A stretch of 60,655 nt of DNA from a virus. Made by a program: the position numbers and the translations under genes. Location: the IMG/VR virus record IMGVR_UViG_3300020442_003253, positions 1 to 60,655 of that record, one strand, 5' to 3'. A model generated the notes under the pieces. It was given only the letters and a program-made list of their open reading frames with translations, ran no database searches and had not been told where the DNA came from. This document shows, in pieces, positions 1 to 8,048 of the stretch (within the stretch, counting starts at the first letter, position 1; each line of letters begins with the position of its first letter).

Positions 1-1
1 A

Positions 2-730
2 GTACATTGGGAAGATATTCACCTCCTCAAACCTAGCCAGTATGCCTGGCCTGCCGAGCTTGGTCGCCTCCTAGACTGTGAAACGGTTAATTACGCTCGC
101 CGTGGAGCCTGCTTCCAGCAGATAGCTAGACAGTGTGCTGAGGCACACAAAGCTATCAAGGCTACGGATACTGTCATAGTAATGTGGACATATTTAAGTA
201 GGATTAGTCTACAGTGGCCTGCTAGGACAGCAGTACCATTTGCAACTGTATGCGATAGAAATTGGGGATGGCAAACTGTGCAGCTAGGATTTAATAAACT
301 GTTTGGGCTAAGTCGTGCAGCTACTGCACAAAAGGATCACGATGAAGAGATACACGAATATATAGAAACTTCCGTACGCAACACCTATACTCCACCATTA
401 GGCGCATTTGATAGATACTATAACAACATGTTACTACAGCAGATGACTGATGGATTCTTACAGTCAACAGGAGCAAGGATAATACATTTATCTGTAGAAC
501 CAACTACATGTTTAGATCAGTTAAATCGCACTAGACTTGAACTTCATAAGTCACTGCAGCAATATGATCGCATATCTGAACCCACAGCATGGTATACACT
601 ATCTGTAGATCATTCTAGTTCACATGTGATACTAGATCCCCAAATTCCACTAGCACCAAATGACATGCATCCATCAGAGCAGCATCATCGTAATTTTGCA
701 CTGCATATTTGCAAGAAATATTTTACTTGA
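2..730 (+). CDS. SGNH/GDSL-like hydrolase-fold protein, 5' end outside window
   Basis: An open frame runs from the left edge (base 2) to the stop at 730, so the gene begins upstream of the window; the ATG at 182 is internal. The edge-proximal residues SQYAWPAELGRL and TVIVMWTYLSR match SQYAWPSVLGRL and DIVCVMWSYIER in the gene at 1310-1921, so the two are paralogues. The C-terminal NDMHPSEQHH is the SGNH block V position, where the usual DxxH reads NDMH, so the catalytic Asp appears replaced by Asn. Block I (the nucleophile Ser) would lie outside the window. The family acts on acyl or sugar esters; whether this member is active is unclear. It overlaps the convergent gene at 723 by 8 nt. Confidence 0.6.
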   Translation, partial: VHWEDIHLLKPSQYAWPAELGRLLDCETVNYARRGACFQQIARQCAEAHKAIKATDTVIVMWTYLSRISLQWPARTAVPFATVCDRNWGWQTVQLGFNKLFGLSRAATAQKDHDEEIHEYIETSVRNTYTPPLGAFDRYYNNMLLQQMTDGFLQSTGARIIHLSVEPTTCLDQLNRTRLELHKSLQQYDRISEPTAWYTLSVDHSSSHVILDPQIPLAPNDMHPSEQHHRNFALHICKKYFT

Positions 731-1130
731 GTAATTGTACGGGCATTTGTGACACTGTAGCTTGTACAAGGTCTCCCGCCAAATCCCAATGTTCACTCAT
801 CATTTCAAACGGTTGTCTATGAATGCGTGAGTATGCTGAACGGCCTATTTCTCTATAGTACGAACGATGCATACCACGATGCTTCCTATATTGGGGGAAC
901 GCTCCGTAGACTAGCAGAGCTGCATCTCCTACCGTTTTACAGTCACGTGCTGATTCAGCGGTTAAATAAAGCTCTGCGAAAGTCTTGTCTAGCGTCACTC
1001 TAGGCTTATCAGTGTATTCAGCCATTACTGCTGTTGTGTACTGTTGCAGTTCGTATGGTAAGCACAGTCCTTGGGTTCGGATCACTTCTCTAACCAACTG
1101 TTCAAACATTTCTAAGTACTCTGCTTGCAT
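723..1130 (-). CDS. Hypothetical protein, 135 aa
   Basis: I do not recognise this protein. It has a central helical segment (ELVREVIRTQG..., AELYLTAESARDCK) and a basic, Tyr/Arg/His-rich stretch (QYRKHRGMHRSYYREIGRS). The frame is open to an ATG at 1214, but I prefer the ATG at 1130. A perfect T4 late box TATAAATA lies only 4 nt upstream of it, an arrangement repeated at several other genes here, and the extra 28 residues look unstructured. It sits between two plus-strand SGNH genes and overlaps the first one's stop by 8 nt, convergently. Confidence 0.5.
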   Translation of the reverse strand: MQAEYLEMFEQLVREVIRTQGLCLPYELQQYTTAVMAEYTDKPRVTLDKTFAELYLTAESARDCKTVGDAALLVYGAFPQYRKHRGMHRSYYREIGRSAYSRIHRQPFEMMSEHWDLAGDLVQATVSQMPVQLLK

Positions 1131-1134
1131 ACTG

Positions 1135-1142
1135 TATTTATA
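1135..1142 (-). promoter_or_regulatory. T4-type late promoter box TATAAATA
   Basis: Forward TATTTATA reads TATAAATA on the minus strand, the T4 late consensus. Only four bases (CAGT) separate it from the ATG at 1130. Confidence 0.5.
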
Positions 1143-1309
1143 AGTAGGGGGAAGGAATATAAATGTGCCTAAAATTGTCAACCATTGTGTAAGGGGTGTT
1201 TTATCGTGTTGCAAATGGTGTTGAGTAAAGGTTGGAGAAAAATTGCGTTAATCGCCTGCGGGCTTACCGCTTAACGCTTCGCGCAAGAAATACTGCGCTA
1301 AATATCCAT

Positions 1310-1921
1310 ATGAGAATAATTGCTTTTGGATGCAGTATGACATTTGGTCAAGGACTGCCAGATTGTGTACAAGGTAAGAAAAGAGATTTGCCTAGTCAGT
1401 ATGCTTGGCCTAGTGTGTTGGGAAGATTAACAAGGAGACCTGTGATTAATCTTGCAGTACCTGGTGCAAGCAATTTAGAAATTTTACATACAATAAAAAA
1501 ATTCAGCAACACAATTGGATCCCATGATATTGTGTGTGTGATGTGGAGTTACATAGAAAGAAGTTGCGTAATCAAAAATGATTCTGTATTACAGATTGGG
1601 CCATGGATAGATAAGCCTTACAGTAGAGAATATTATAGATTACTTCATGATGCCAGTCATGATAGATTTATGTATCAATTGTATGTGCATCACGCAGACT
1701 ACACGTTAAGATCACATACAGATAATATCTTATATACTGAAGTTTTAGAATCTGGTGCTTTTCCTTTACAACTGCAATGTATGCCTGTAAATTATGGTAA
1801 TATACCAGTAGCTGAAGATCAACCTGCACATGATCTAGGAATAGATGGAATGCATCCTGGCATCATACAACATGAACGATTAGCAAAACAAATCCTGCCT
1901 TATGTCAGACCTTTTCTATAA
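1310..1921 (+). CDS. SGNH/GDSL-like hydrolase
   Basis: A 203-residue protein that starts cleanly with MRIIAFGCSMTFGQG, the SGNH block I strand and nucleophile turn (GCS in place of GDS). It ends with LGIDGMHPG, which keeps the block V DxxH pair. VPGASNLEI fits the glycine-containing block II. The frame is open from 1232, but those 26 residues are not family-like and come from a GC-rich stretch, so the ATG at 1310 is chosen. Family members are esterases or acyl/acetyl hydrolases; a role in trimming acyl groups from a glycan is inference. The next gene starts inside its end (20-nt overlap), which suggests translational coupling. It is a paralogue of 2-730 and more distantly of 8049-8765. Confidence 0.65.
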   Translation: MRIIAFGCSMTFGQGLPDCVQGKKRDLPSQYAWPSVLGRLTRRPVINLAVPGASNLEILHTIKKFSNTIGSHDIVCVMWSYIERSCVIKNDSVLQIGPWIDKPYSREYYRLLHDASHDRFMYQLYVHHADYTLRSHTDNILYTEVLESGAFPLQLQCMPVNYGNIPVAEDQPAHDLGIDGMHPGIIQHERLAKQILPYVRPFL

Positions 1922-2438
1922 TCCACAACTGTATTTTACACCAGCTGATTGTGCAGAAATATTTGCAAACCCTTTGCAATTTACTAAAGGTTGTTGGAGT
2001 AAATTCAATACCTGCATTAGGAGTGATTTAATAACAGATTTTTATACAACTAAGCATTGGAGTATAATCAAAAACAAAATGCCAGGATCGCATCTACATC
2101 GGATGGATCACCTCCATGCAGGGTTCACCTTACACTGTTTACCTCCTGGAACTTATTATGGTTGGCACACGGATGAGATTTCAAAAAAAGGTGTAAGTGT
2201 TAGATCAAGAACAGTGGTTATAACAGTTAAAAAAGGAATCAGCAGTTTACTGGAAACTGAAAAAGGTATTTTTGATTTACCAGAGGGTTGGGGTATACAG
2301 ATACCAATTGGAGATCAATATCAGATATTAGGACCACAGATTACGAAAGATAATCACGATAACGATCACTGGGTGTTAATAGGCTGGGGAATGCAAAGAC
2401 TAAGCGATTATTATTGGAAAAAGAATTTTGATAACTAG
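1902..2438 (+). CDS. Conserved unknown, possible 2OG-Fe(II) oxygenase-like fold
   Basis: A 178-residue protein translationally overlapping the SGNH gene. Around residue 82 PPGTYYGWHTDE gives an HxD pair (His89, Asp91) in a context typical of 2-oxoglutarate/Fe(II) dioxygenases. The later pattern RTVVITVKKG, then PEGWGIQIPIGDQY, then HWVLIGWG resembles the remaining jelly-roll strands. The distal iron-binding His is not clear: the expected place holds Tyr140, and His152/His156 are off position. The assignment is tentative. If real, the substrate could be an amino acid, nucleotide or sugar, and nothing in the sequence decides. The end overlaps the convergent gene at 2435 by 4 nt. Confidence 0.4.
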   Translation: MSDLFYNPQLYFTPADCAEIFANPLQFTKGCWSKFNTCIRSDLITDFYTTKHWSIIKNKMPGSHLHRMDHLHAGFTLHCLPPGTYYGWHTDEISKKGVSVRSRTVVITVKKGISSLLETEKGIFDLPEGWGIQIPIGDQYQILGPQITKDNHDNDHWVLIGWGMQRLSDYYWKKNFDN

Positions 2439-2944
2439 TTAGGTCGGTTTTGTTTAGGAGGTAATAATCTTGTTGAGTCGATCTTATACAAGTCGAACAT
2501 TTCTCCGCCTTCGGATTTACTAGTTCCTAAACCACCTAGAGAATCACCTTCTTCACCAAATAAACTTTCCTCATCTTCTGTAGCTTGATTGAATGCACCT
2601 TCTACCCATGTGCCATTACGAGCCTGTTGCATCGCTGCTTCTAGCTGTGCATGCTGTTCTTCTGTGTAGGGTAATGAGTATGCACGGGGTTCTGTTTCAT
2701 TATCGTGCAGCACCCACATGAATATACGTGTATCAGAATTAATATAACCTAGCAGTGTAAATTTGTCTAGTGCATAACGTGTGGTAGGATAACCTAATAC
2801 GCTACCATAGAAAGTGTACAACCCAATTGCACAAGCTAAAGATACAGGTATTATATAATAGAGATGTACACTGCCTCTTGTGCTGATCATAGCATATATA
2901 ACTATCAATACAGCAACTATCGCGATAATTAAAAGGTATGTCAT
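2435..2944 (-). CDS. Small membrane protein of stator-like cassette
   Basis: A 169-residue protein with an N-terminal hydrophobic helix (MTYLLIIAIVAVLIVIYAMI) and a second one at about residues 31-50, then a soluble C-terminal part. That part includes an acidic, Gly/Ser-rich linker (about 120-150) and a basic proline-containing tail ending LPPKQNRPN. It does not match a family I know. Its start shares bases with the stop of the ExbD-like gene at 2944, and that gene in turn overlaps the channel gene, so the three are almost certainly co-translated and probably form one membrane complex. Predicted location is the inner membrane. Confidence 0.55.
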   Translation of the reverse strand: MTYLLIIAIVAVLIVIYAMISTRGSVHLYYIIPVSLACAIGLYTFYGSVLGYPTTRYALDKFTLLGYINSDTRIFMWVLHDNETEPRAYSLPYTEEQHAQLEAAMQQARNGTWVEGAFNQATEDEESLFGEEGDSLGGLGTSKSEGGEMFDLYKIDSTRLLPPKQNRPN

Positions 2945-3591
2945 TAAAATCCTCCTGAACCTTGTGTTGTTGTTGGGCCTGTAGGAGCTTGAACTAATCT
3001 CTTAGGCAGTCTGTTAATTTTCACAGCAGCACCGTCCTTGTTTAGTGTGAATCTCACAAATGTTTCTTCCTGCCCACGAGCTTGTAGTGTTTTACTGTCA
3101 GTAAAAATAACCTGGAATGGATTTAGCCTGATAACTTCAATGTTAACATCAGCCGGAATACCTGTACCGTAAGATTCGGAACCAATGCTTGGACTACTGT
3201 AATAATGAGCATTAACTACATAGTCGCCTGGTTGTAGTGCTCGCAGTGTTACAATTTCTCTATTAAGGAATATCTTTTCCATCTTTCCGTTTGGCATTAC
3301 GTAATAATCATTACGCACTCCAAGATCGTCTTTGTCTAGATGTACATGCCCGGCGACAGTGTTTATGTAGCTGACTTTGCCATTAGGAGTTTCTACCCAG
3401 AGGTCAATATCGCCTTCGTGATCATCCTGCCAGCTCATTACGATCATTATCTCTGCTTTGTATTCTATTTCAGATGTTTTGGCAGGATTGTTAATCAATA
3501 AGAAGCTGATTAGGAACAGCATCACAAAACCAAGTATTAAGTTGAACAGTAAATCTATAAAGGCAAGATTTGATACGTAACGTCTATCCAT
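2944..3591 (-). CDS. ExbD/TolR/MotB-like stator protein with YfaP-like domain
   Basis: A 215-residue protein. Residues 9-33 form one membrane helix beginning AFIDLLFNLILGFVMLF. The Asp at residue 13 is placed like the proton-carrying Asp of ExbD (PFIDVML) and MotB. The periplasmic part starts around residue 47 with IMIVMSWQDDHEGDIDLWVETPNGKVSY, a pattern resembling the YfaP/DUF2135 beta-sandwich rather than the ExbD or OmpA-like peptidoglycan-binding domain. The C-terminus is Pro/Thr/Gly-rich. The gene overlaps the MotA/ExbB-like gene upstream by 8 nt and abuts 2435-2944. I infer a proton-driven two-component stator in the host inner membrane; its mechanical partner is unknown. It has a good ribosome site context only by coupling. 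Confidence 0.7.
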   Translation of the reverse strand: MDRRYVSNLAFIDLLFNLILGFVMLFLISFLLINNPAKTSEIEYKAEIMIVMSWQDDHEGDIDLWVETPNGKVSYINTVAGHVHLDKDDLGVRNDYYVMPNGKMEKIFLNREIVTLRALQPGDYVVNAHYYSSPSIGSESYGTGIPADVNIEVIRLNPFQVIFTDSKTLQARGQEETFVRFTLNKDGAAVKINRLPKRLVQAPTGPTTTQGSGGF

Positions 3592-4057
3592 CTACGTGCT
3601 CATCCACTAACACAAGTTGTAACTTTAATAGCACACTCGCAATCAAGCCAACCAGTGTAGTCCATAGAGCAGTTCCCATTCCTGTAGCCATCATACCTAG
3701 TGCTTCCTGTACACTTGCGGTATCTTCTACATTAATACCTGTAAACACTGTAGTCAACATATAGATAAATCCTACCACAGTTCCTATCATTCCTAAGCTC
3801 AGCATGGTTTCACCAGCGAACCATTCTGGATTGGTGCTAAATGTGTATCTGTCTTTATCACGGTCAAATCGGTGTAATCTGTAGCCTAGTCTTAGAGAGA
3901 ATAAGAAATATAATCCTATTATTACCCAGCTAATCTTAGTAATGTCACTCTTGTACAAGCTGTCTAGGAATCCAAATGTCCAGCTGAGATACATTACCAA
4001 TACACTTACACAGAGTACCGTATACCATTTAAGTCGAGTTTGTATGTTTTCATTCAT
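3584..4057 (-). CDS. MotA/TolQ/ExbB-family proton channel protein
   Basis: A 157-residue membrane protein with about four hydrophobic helices. The diagnostic last two are LGMIGTVVGFIYMLTTVF and LGMMATGMGTALWTTLVGLIASVLLKL, the MotA_TolQ_ExbB signature with its channel-lining Thr residues. It is short for the family (ExbB about 240, MotA about 295) because the cytoplasmic part is reduced. Paired with the ExbD-like Asp13 protein next door it would form a proton-conducting stator. A late box GATAAATA lies 4 nt before its ATG, inside the end of the upstream polymerase gene, which suggests late expression. Confidence 0.8.
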   Translation of the reverse strand: MNENIQTRLKWYTVLCVSVLVMYLSWTFGFLDSLYKSDITKISWVIIGLYFLFSLRLGYRLHRFDRDKDRYTFSTNPEWFAGETMLSLGMIGTVVGFIYMLTTVFTGINVEDTASVQEALGMMATGMGTALWTTLVGLIASVLLKLQLVLVDEHVDG

Positions 4058-5700
4058 CAGTTATTTATCTCACCCCATTGTTTAAAAGTGTAACACTTGG
4101 TGTCTACGGTGTGTATATAATCCGATCTATCCTGTGTGCGGATGCGTCCTTGGCCATATACGATGTCATAATCTCTATATGCTACTGGTCTCTGTACTGT
4201 AACGTCTATGTATTCGCCATAACCTGTACCTAGTGTAAGGAATGTTACCCAGCGGCCATTAGTACCGCGGAATGCACGACCATTAGCTACAATGCCTGCA
4301 AACTCTACACGGTCAAGCCACTGCTGCCGTACACCCAACCCATCCGGAAATCCTCGATGCCACCAGCCCGGCTCTGCAGGTACTTTCACCCTGTGTGCTT
4401 CACAGTTGTACACCCAGCGCCTGTAACTGCCTTGGCAATGTTTTAGACATGCTGCCCAGAACTTACGTTTGTTATGTGCTTTCTGATATGCCAATGCCCA
4501 GATAAGTCTTCCTAAGTTAACAGCATGCGCCCTGCACAATCCAAAGCCACTTAGCTCTTGTAGTGCAGCAATAGCTTCCTGCTTGCGTGGGTGATCGCCT
4601 ATCCGCTGCATAAATTCAAGTATCCTTGAATCGTTCTTCTTTGCAAATGCACGGCGATACATGTCTGCTTCGTAGTTGTCTACATCTATTATATCACTGA
4701 TAATCTCAATAGCATCATCCTCAAACACTATTGAGTCCTGTACTGCTTCTCTGCTCCAGTCGTGGAACATAGCAGCCTTCTGCCTACCTGACAGTGCTAC
4801 TGGACGTATCAGTGCAGTAGCAAACACACAATCTTCTACGCTCTGTGGTTGTAGCGCACGGAATAGCCTACGCATCGCAGGGGACTCGCCTTGCGTAACA
4901 CCTAGTACATCTCCCCTGCACAACAGTTCACTTGTAGCAGGATCCGTGCGTGGATAGTCTGCAAGTGCTGTATCCGGATCTATCTCTAGCAGTTGCGACA
5001 ATCCACGATTAGCTAGGATATCTACCTTAAGGTGCTCTAGGTCTTCTACTTCGTATTTGTCCAGTAGTATTTGATTATCTGCTGATATAAGGCTTTTAGG
5101 TAACTGGCGTGTAAACATTACTACACCGCCACAGTGCTTGCTTATACAACGCTTCTTGCCCAAGAGCTTGCGTTCTATACGTTTAGCTTCTTTAGGATCC
5201 ACACCCGCAGATTCATACGTAAATCCACGCTTTAGTGCTCCTGTAGCGCCCAAACGCTTTGCTGCTTCTCTACGTGCGCTCTTTTCTTTATATGTAACGT
5301 AGTTGCTTAAACGTGCAGTTTTACCAGGCCATTTTTTAAATATCCTCTGCATAACTTCATTCTGCCTGTGATGTTCAAAGTCTATGTCAACATCAGGCAA
5401 GTCGTCACGCATTGGATTCATAAAACGTGCAACTGGTATACGCCACTGTACAGGATCAACATCTGTAATACCAAGTAGGTAACAGATGAGGCTAGAGCCT
5501 GCGCTGCCACGTGTCATGTGTGTGAGGTCGTCTGTGAGATCTATTATATCACATATTTGGAGGAAGTAATCTGTGAAGCGTTGATTGAGGATTAGTTCGA
5601 ATTCTTCTACTAGTCTTAGCTTATATTCTTCGCCTTGTGGTATGGGTCTTTTGAAGCGACCCATGAGCCTTTCTATATTATCTAAATCTGTATTTGCCAT
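4057..5700 (-). CDS. PHP-less DnaE-like (family C) DNA polymerase
   Basis: A 547-residue protein matching the bacterial Pol III alpha core but lacking the N-terminal PHP domain. Residues 64-82 (RGSAGSSLICYLLGITDVD) and PDVDIDF at 102-108 are the palm; Asp105 and Asp107 correspond to catalytic D401/D403 of E. coli DnaE, and Asp227 (HLKVDIL) to D555. About residues 255-300 (GVTQGESPAMRRLFRALQPQSVED...ALIRPVAL) match the finger region. FGLCRAHAVNLGRLIWALAYQKAH matches the conserved HhH-side helix, and the last ~80 residues look like an OB fold. All three catalytic Asp residues are kept, so activity is plausible. A repair, primer-extension or accessory role is inference: T4-like phages normally replicate with family B gp43, which is not in this window. 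A large inverted repeat covers its start. Confidence 0.8.
   Translation of the reverse strand: MANTDLDNIERLMGRFKRPIPQGEEYKLRLVEEFELILNQRFTDYFLQICDIIDLTDDLTHMTRGSAGSSLICYLLGITDVDPVQWRIPVARFMNPMRDDLPDVDIDFEHHRQNEVMQRIFKKWPGKTARLSNYVTYKEKSARREAAKRLGATGALKRGFTYESAGVDPKEAKRIERKLLGKKRCISKHCGGVVMFTRQLPKSLISADNQILLDKYEVEDLEHLKVDILANRGLSQLLEIDPDTALADYPRTDPATSELLCRGDVLGVTQGESPAMRRLFRALQPQSVEDCVFATALIRPVALSGRQKAAMFHDWSREAVQDSIVFEDDAIEIISDIIDVDNYEADMYRRAFAKKNDSRILEFMQRIGDHPRKQEAIAALQELSGFGLCRAHAVNLGRLIWALAYQKAHNKRKFWAACLKHCQGSYRRWVYNCEAHRVKVPAEPGWWHRGFPDGLGVRQQWLDRVEFAGIVANGRAFRGTNGRWVTFLTLGTGYGEYIDVTVQRPVAYRDYDIVYGQGRIRTQDRSDYIHTVDTKCYTFKQWGEINN
4062..4069 (-). promoter_or_regulatory. Late promoter box GATAAATA for the stator cassette
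   Basis: Minus-strand GATAAATA followed by ACTG and then the ATG at 4057. It overlaps the last codons of the DnaE-like gene, so it would uncouple the membrane cassette from that gene late in infection. Confidence 0.5.
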
Positions 5701-5759
5701 TGTGCCTTTCTTTGCCTCTATGGCAAATATTTACTTCCTAGTAGGTGTAAGGCACAATG
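5698..5759 (-). promoter_or_regulatory. 5'-leader stem-loop overlapping RBS and start codon
   Basis: Perfect 11-bp inverted repeat: CATTGTGCCTT (5698-5708) and AAGGCACAATG (5749-5759). The 40-bp interior holds a second 6-bp hairpin, TTTGCC-TCTAT-GGCAAA. On the minus-strand transcript the 3' arm contains both the AAGG ribosome site and the ATG of the polymerase gene, so folding would hide the start. Confidence 0.45.
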
Positions 5760-5765
5760 ATCTGA

Positions 5766-6599
5766 TTAGCCTACAAAAGCTTTCTCTACTACATAATCTC
5801 CTGGAGTTCCTGTGTTACCTTCTGCAAATCCATTTGCATCAAGTACACGTTTTAGATCTTCATTAAACTCCATACTGCCACAAAGCATTACACGATCTTG
5901 TTGAGGATCCATTTCTCCTAGCAATACCTTATCATCGATAAGTTCTGTGATGCGTTTTTGATATCCTATGAACAATTCGTCTCTTGTTACAATAGGAAAT
6001 AAATTTAAATCATAACCTGTTAAGTCTGCTCTATATGCTTTAAGTTCATCTTGCTCTCTAACACTCCATGCCACGTTAACTTCTGCAAAGACATTAAAGA
6101 TATCTTTCTGTCTTACTAGACTCATAAAAGGTGCAATACCTGTTCCTGTTGCAAGTAACCAAAGCCTGCGACCTGGCTTTAGGTTTTCTAATAACAGGGT
6201 GCCTGTTGCCTTAGTACCTACTTCAACTGTATCACCAGGCTGAATATTTTTTAGCCTTGAAGTAAGTGCTCCGTCAGGCACCTTGATCGAATAAAATTCT
6301 AAATGATTATCTGTAGGAGAACTGGTAATCGAATAAGCCCTGCGTACCTTATCACCAAGGCCAATCATTACAAACTCACCTGCTTTAAATGTGTATCCTA
6401 CTGGCTTGTCTGTAACAAATCTAAACAGTGTATCGGTATAGTGTTGTACTTCTCTAACCATTACAACATGTTTATCGTTTTTTGGTTTTTCAGCAACCTG
6501 TTCTGCTTGCAGTACTAATAGTTCTGCTTGCCATTCTGCTTCTGATAAAGCATGCCATCCTCTACAAAAATCTGGACTTCGTCCGCATCCACACGCCAT
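5766..6599 (-). CDS. Ferredoxin-NADP reductase-like flavoprotein with Cys/His-rich N-terminus
   Basis: A 277-residue protein. The reductase part starts near residue 44. RRAYSITSSP (86-95) is the FAD-binding RxYS motif, ATGTGIAPF (150-158) binds NADP, LCGS lies near the end of the nucleotide domain, and the C-terminus YVVEKAFVG resembles the terminal YVEKYW-type tail of bacterial Fpr. The first 16 residues, MACGCGRSPDFCRGWH, give C-x-C-x6-C-x3-H, reminiscent of CDGSH-type iron-sulfur ligands but with a loop two residues shorter. The expected reaction is electron transfer between NADPH and ferredoxin or flavodoxin. AAAGGAG lies 5' of the ATG and overlaps the gp41 stop, so it is probably co-transcribed with gp41. 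Confidence 0.8.
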   Translation of the reverse strand: MACGCGRSPDFCRGWHALSEAEWQAELLVLQAEQVAEKPKNDKHVVMVREVQHYTDTLFRFVTDKPVGYTFKAGEFVMIGLGDKVRRAYSITSSPTDNHLEFYSIKVPDGALTSRLKNIQPGDTVEVGTKATGTLLLENLKPGRRLWLLATGTGIAPFMSLVRQKDIFNVFAEVNVAWSVREQDELKAYRADLTGYDLNLFPIVTRDELFIGYQKRITELIDDKVLLGEMDPQQDRVMLCGSMEFNEDLKRVLDANGFAEGNTGTPGDYVVEKAFVG

Positions 6600-6608
6600 A
6601 GTTCTCCT

Positions 6609-8036
6609 TTAGTCTGATTCAGTGTTTAGGTTATTTAAGAATTCTTTAAGTTTTGTACTGTCAGTCTTGGCTTTGATCTTACCTACTGTATCTCCTTCTG
6701 CAGGATCCTCTCTTACTGTTTCCTGTTGTGTTTGTGCAGTCCTTTTGATCTGATCAAACACTGTGCTCTTACGTTTGTTAAATTCTTGATAGTCTTCGTC
6801 TTCATTCATATCACGTATACGCAGATTATCAATATCAAATTCTAAATCTACTTTACTACCGACACCACTTGAGTTACGTGTTTTCATTAGCTGTATCTGA
6901 TATCTACCACGCTCTCGCATAGCCCTACTTGTAAAGATACCTATTACATTATCCGCAGTTTGTATCTTACTAAGTCCGCCAGATATGTGCGAATGATCAA
7001 ACTCTATCTCCTCTACGCTTGCCCTGTTTAACTGACTAGCTGTAACAAACAGTGTATTAGTTTCCATTGCTAGATTACGTAGTTCTTCACTTACATATTT
7101 GTCCTTAACAAACAAGTTCTCTGCTGATATACGTTTAGCAATAGGCATCATTAGATCTAAGTAATCAACAAGTATTACTTCAATCTTACGTCCTGTCTTA
7201 ACTTCAAACTCTTTAATGTAACTACGTAGATCATTTGCAGTCTTACCGCTTGGCATATACTTGACCTGGAAAGCACCGGACTTCTTCCCTATCATCCTTA
7301 CTTTCATTTCCACATCGTCTATGCTTTTAAATATTTCTCTGCTGGGTATGTCAGTAACCATACTGTCAAGCCTCATGCTTACAATATTTTCACTAAGCTC
7401 AAATGTTAAGTATAGCACATTAAGTCCCGCAAGCGCCCAGTTCACTCCTAGATTAGCTAAGAACAAACTCTTACCAGCACCACTACCGCCTGCAAATATG
7501 TTAAGCTCTCCCCTGTTAAATCCTCCAAACAATCTTTTATCTAGTGTAGCCCAACCTGTGCTAACCTGTCCGTTGCGGCTTTTTATTTCTTCTAGTCTTG
7601 TACGAGGATCTCTCCAATAGTCTGTTCCTAGGTCTTTCTGCAATCCTATCTGTACTGCTTTCTTAACTAAATCTTCAACAGGTCCATACTCGCCTTTCTC
7701 TAGTAAGTCTGCTGACTTGAGGATTGCATCTTCTAATGCTTTATGCCTGCTAAATGTTTCAAACTCCTGTAACAGCCAATCATAGTGTTGTTCTTGTAGT
7801 GTACCAGGATTTTTTAAATCACATTTAGCTGCAGCATTAATCATGTCAAACGTAGGCAATGCGTTATGCTCTGCTACATAATCTTTTAAGAATTCTGCAG
7901 CAGGTTGCAAACGCCTATCAAACGTCTTTGGTTCAAATACACCTTGACATCTTACATAGCTTTCGGCATCTGTAAGGAACATCTCAAGATATACCTTTTG
8001 TATATCGTATCCGTAATCTACATTTTGTCTTGACAT
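6609..8036 (-). CDS. 41: Replicative DNA helicase, gp41/DnaB family
   Basis: A 475-residue protein. GWATLDKRLFGGFNRGELNIF leads into Walker A GGSGAGKS (183-190), then LNVLYLTFELSE, and Walker B EVILVDYLDLM at about 286-296, the RecA-type core of DnaB/gp41. The C-terminal 70 residues are charged and probably flexible. The length equals T4 gp41 (475). It would form a hexamer that unwinds the lagging-strand template and partners with the gp61 primase encoded about 3 kb away at 10805-11785. It is part of the minus-strand replication block. Confidence 0.92.
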   Translation of the reverse strand: MSRQNVDYGYDIQKVYLEMFLTDAESYVRCQGVFEPKTFDRRLQPAAEFLKDYVAEHNALPTFDMINAAAKCDLKNPGTLQEQHYDWLLQEFETFSRHKALEDAILKSADLLEKGEYGPVEDLVKKAVQIGLQKDLGTDYWRDPRTRLEEIKSRNGQVSTGWATLDKRLFGGFNRGELNIFAGGSGAGKSLFLANLGVNWALAGLNVLYLTFELSENIVSMRLDSMVTDIPSREIFKSIDDVEMKVRMIGKKSGAFQVKYMPSGKTANDLRSYIKEFEVKTGRKIEVILVDYLDLMMPIAKRISAENLFVKDKYVSEELRNLAMETNTLFVTASQLNRASVEEIEFDHSHISGGLSKIQTADNVIGIFTSRAMRERGRYQIQLMKTRNSSGVGSKVDLEFDIDNLRIRDMNEDEDYQEFNKRKSTVFDQIKRTAQTQQETVREDPAEGDTVGKIKAKTDSTKLKEFLNNLNTESD

Positions 8037-8048
8037 TTATTCAAATAT

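Noticed and set aside
1232-1309. 26-codon N-terminal extension of the SGNH gene
   Set aside because: The family starts with the MRIIAFG strand at 1310; the extension is GC-rich and without family similarity, so it is probably untranslated.
1902-2438. Firm call as 2OG-Fe(II) dioxygenase
   Set aside because: HxD is good, but the distal His position appears to be Tyr, so only a tentative fold note is kept.
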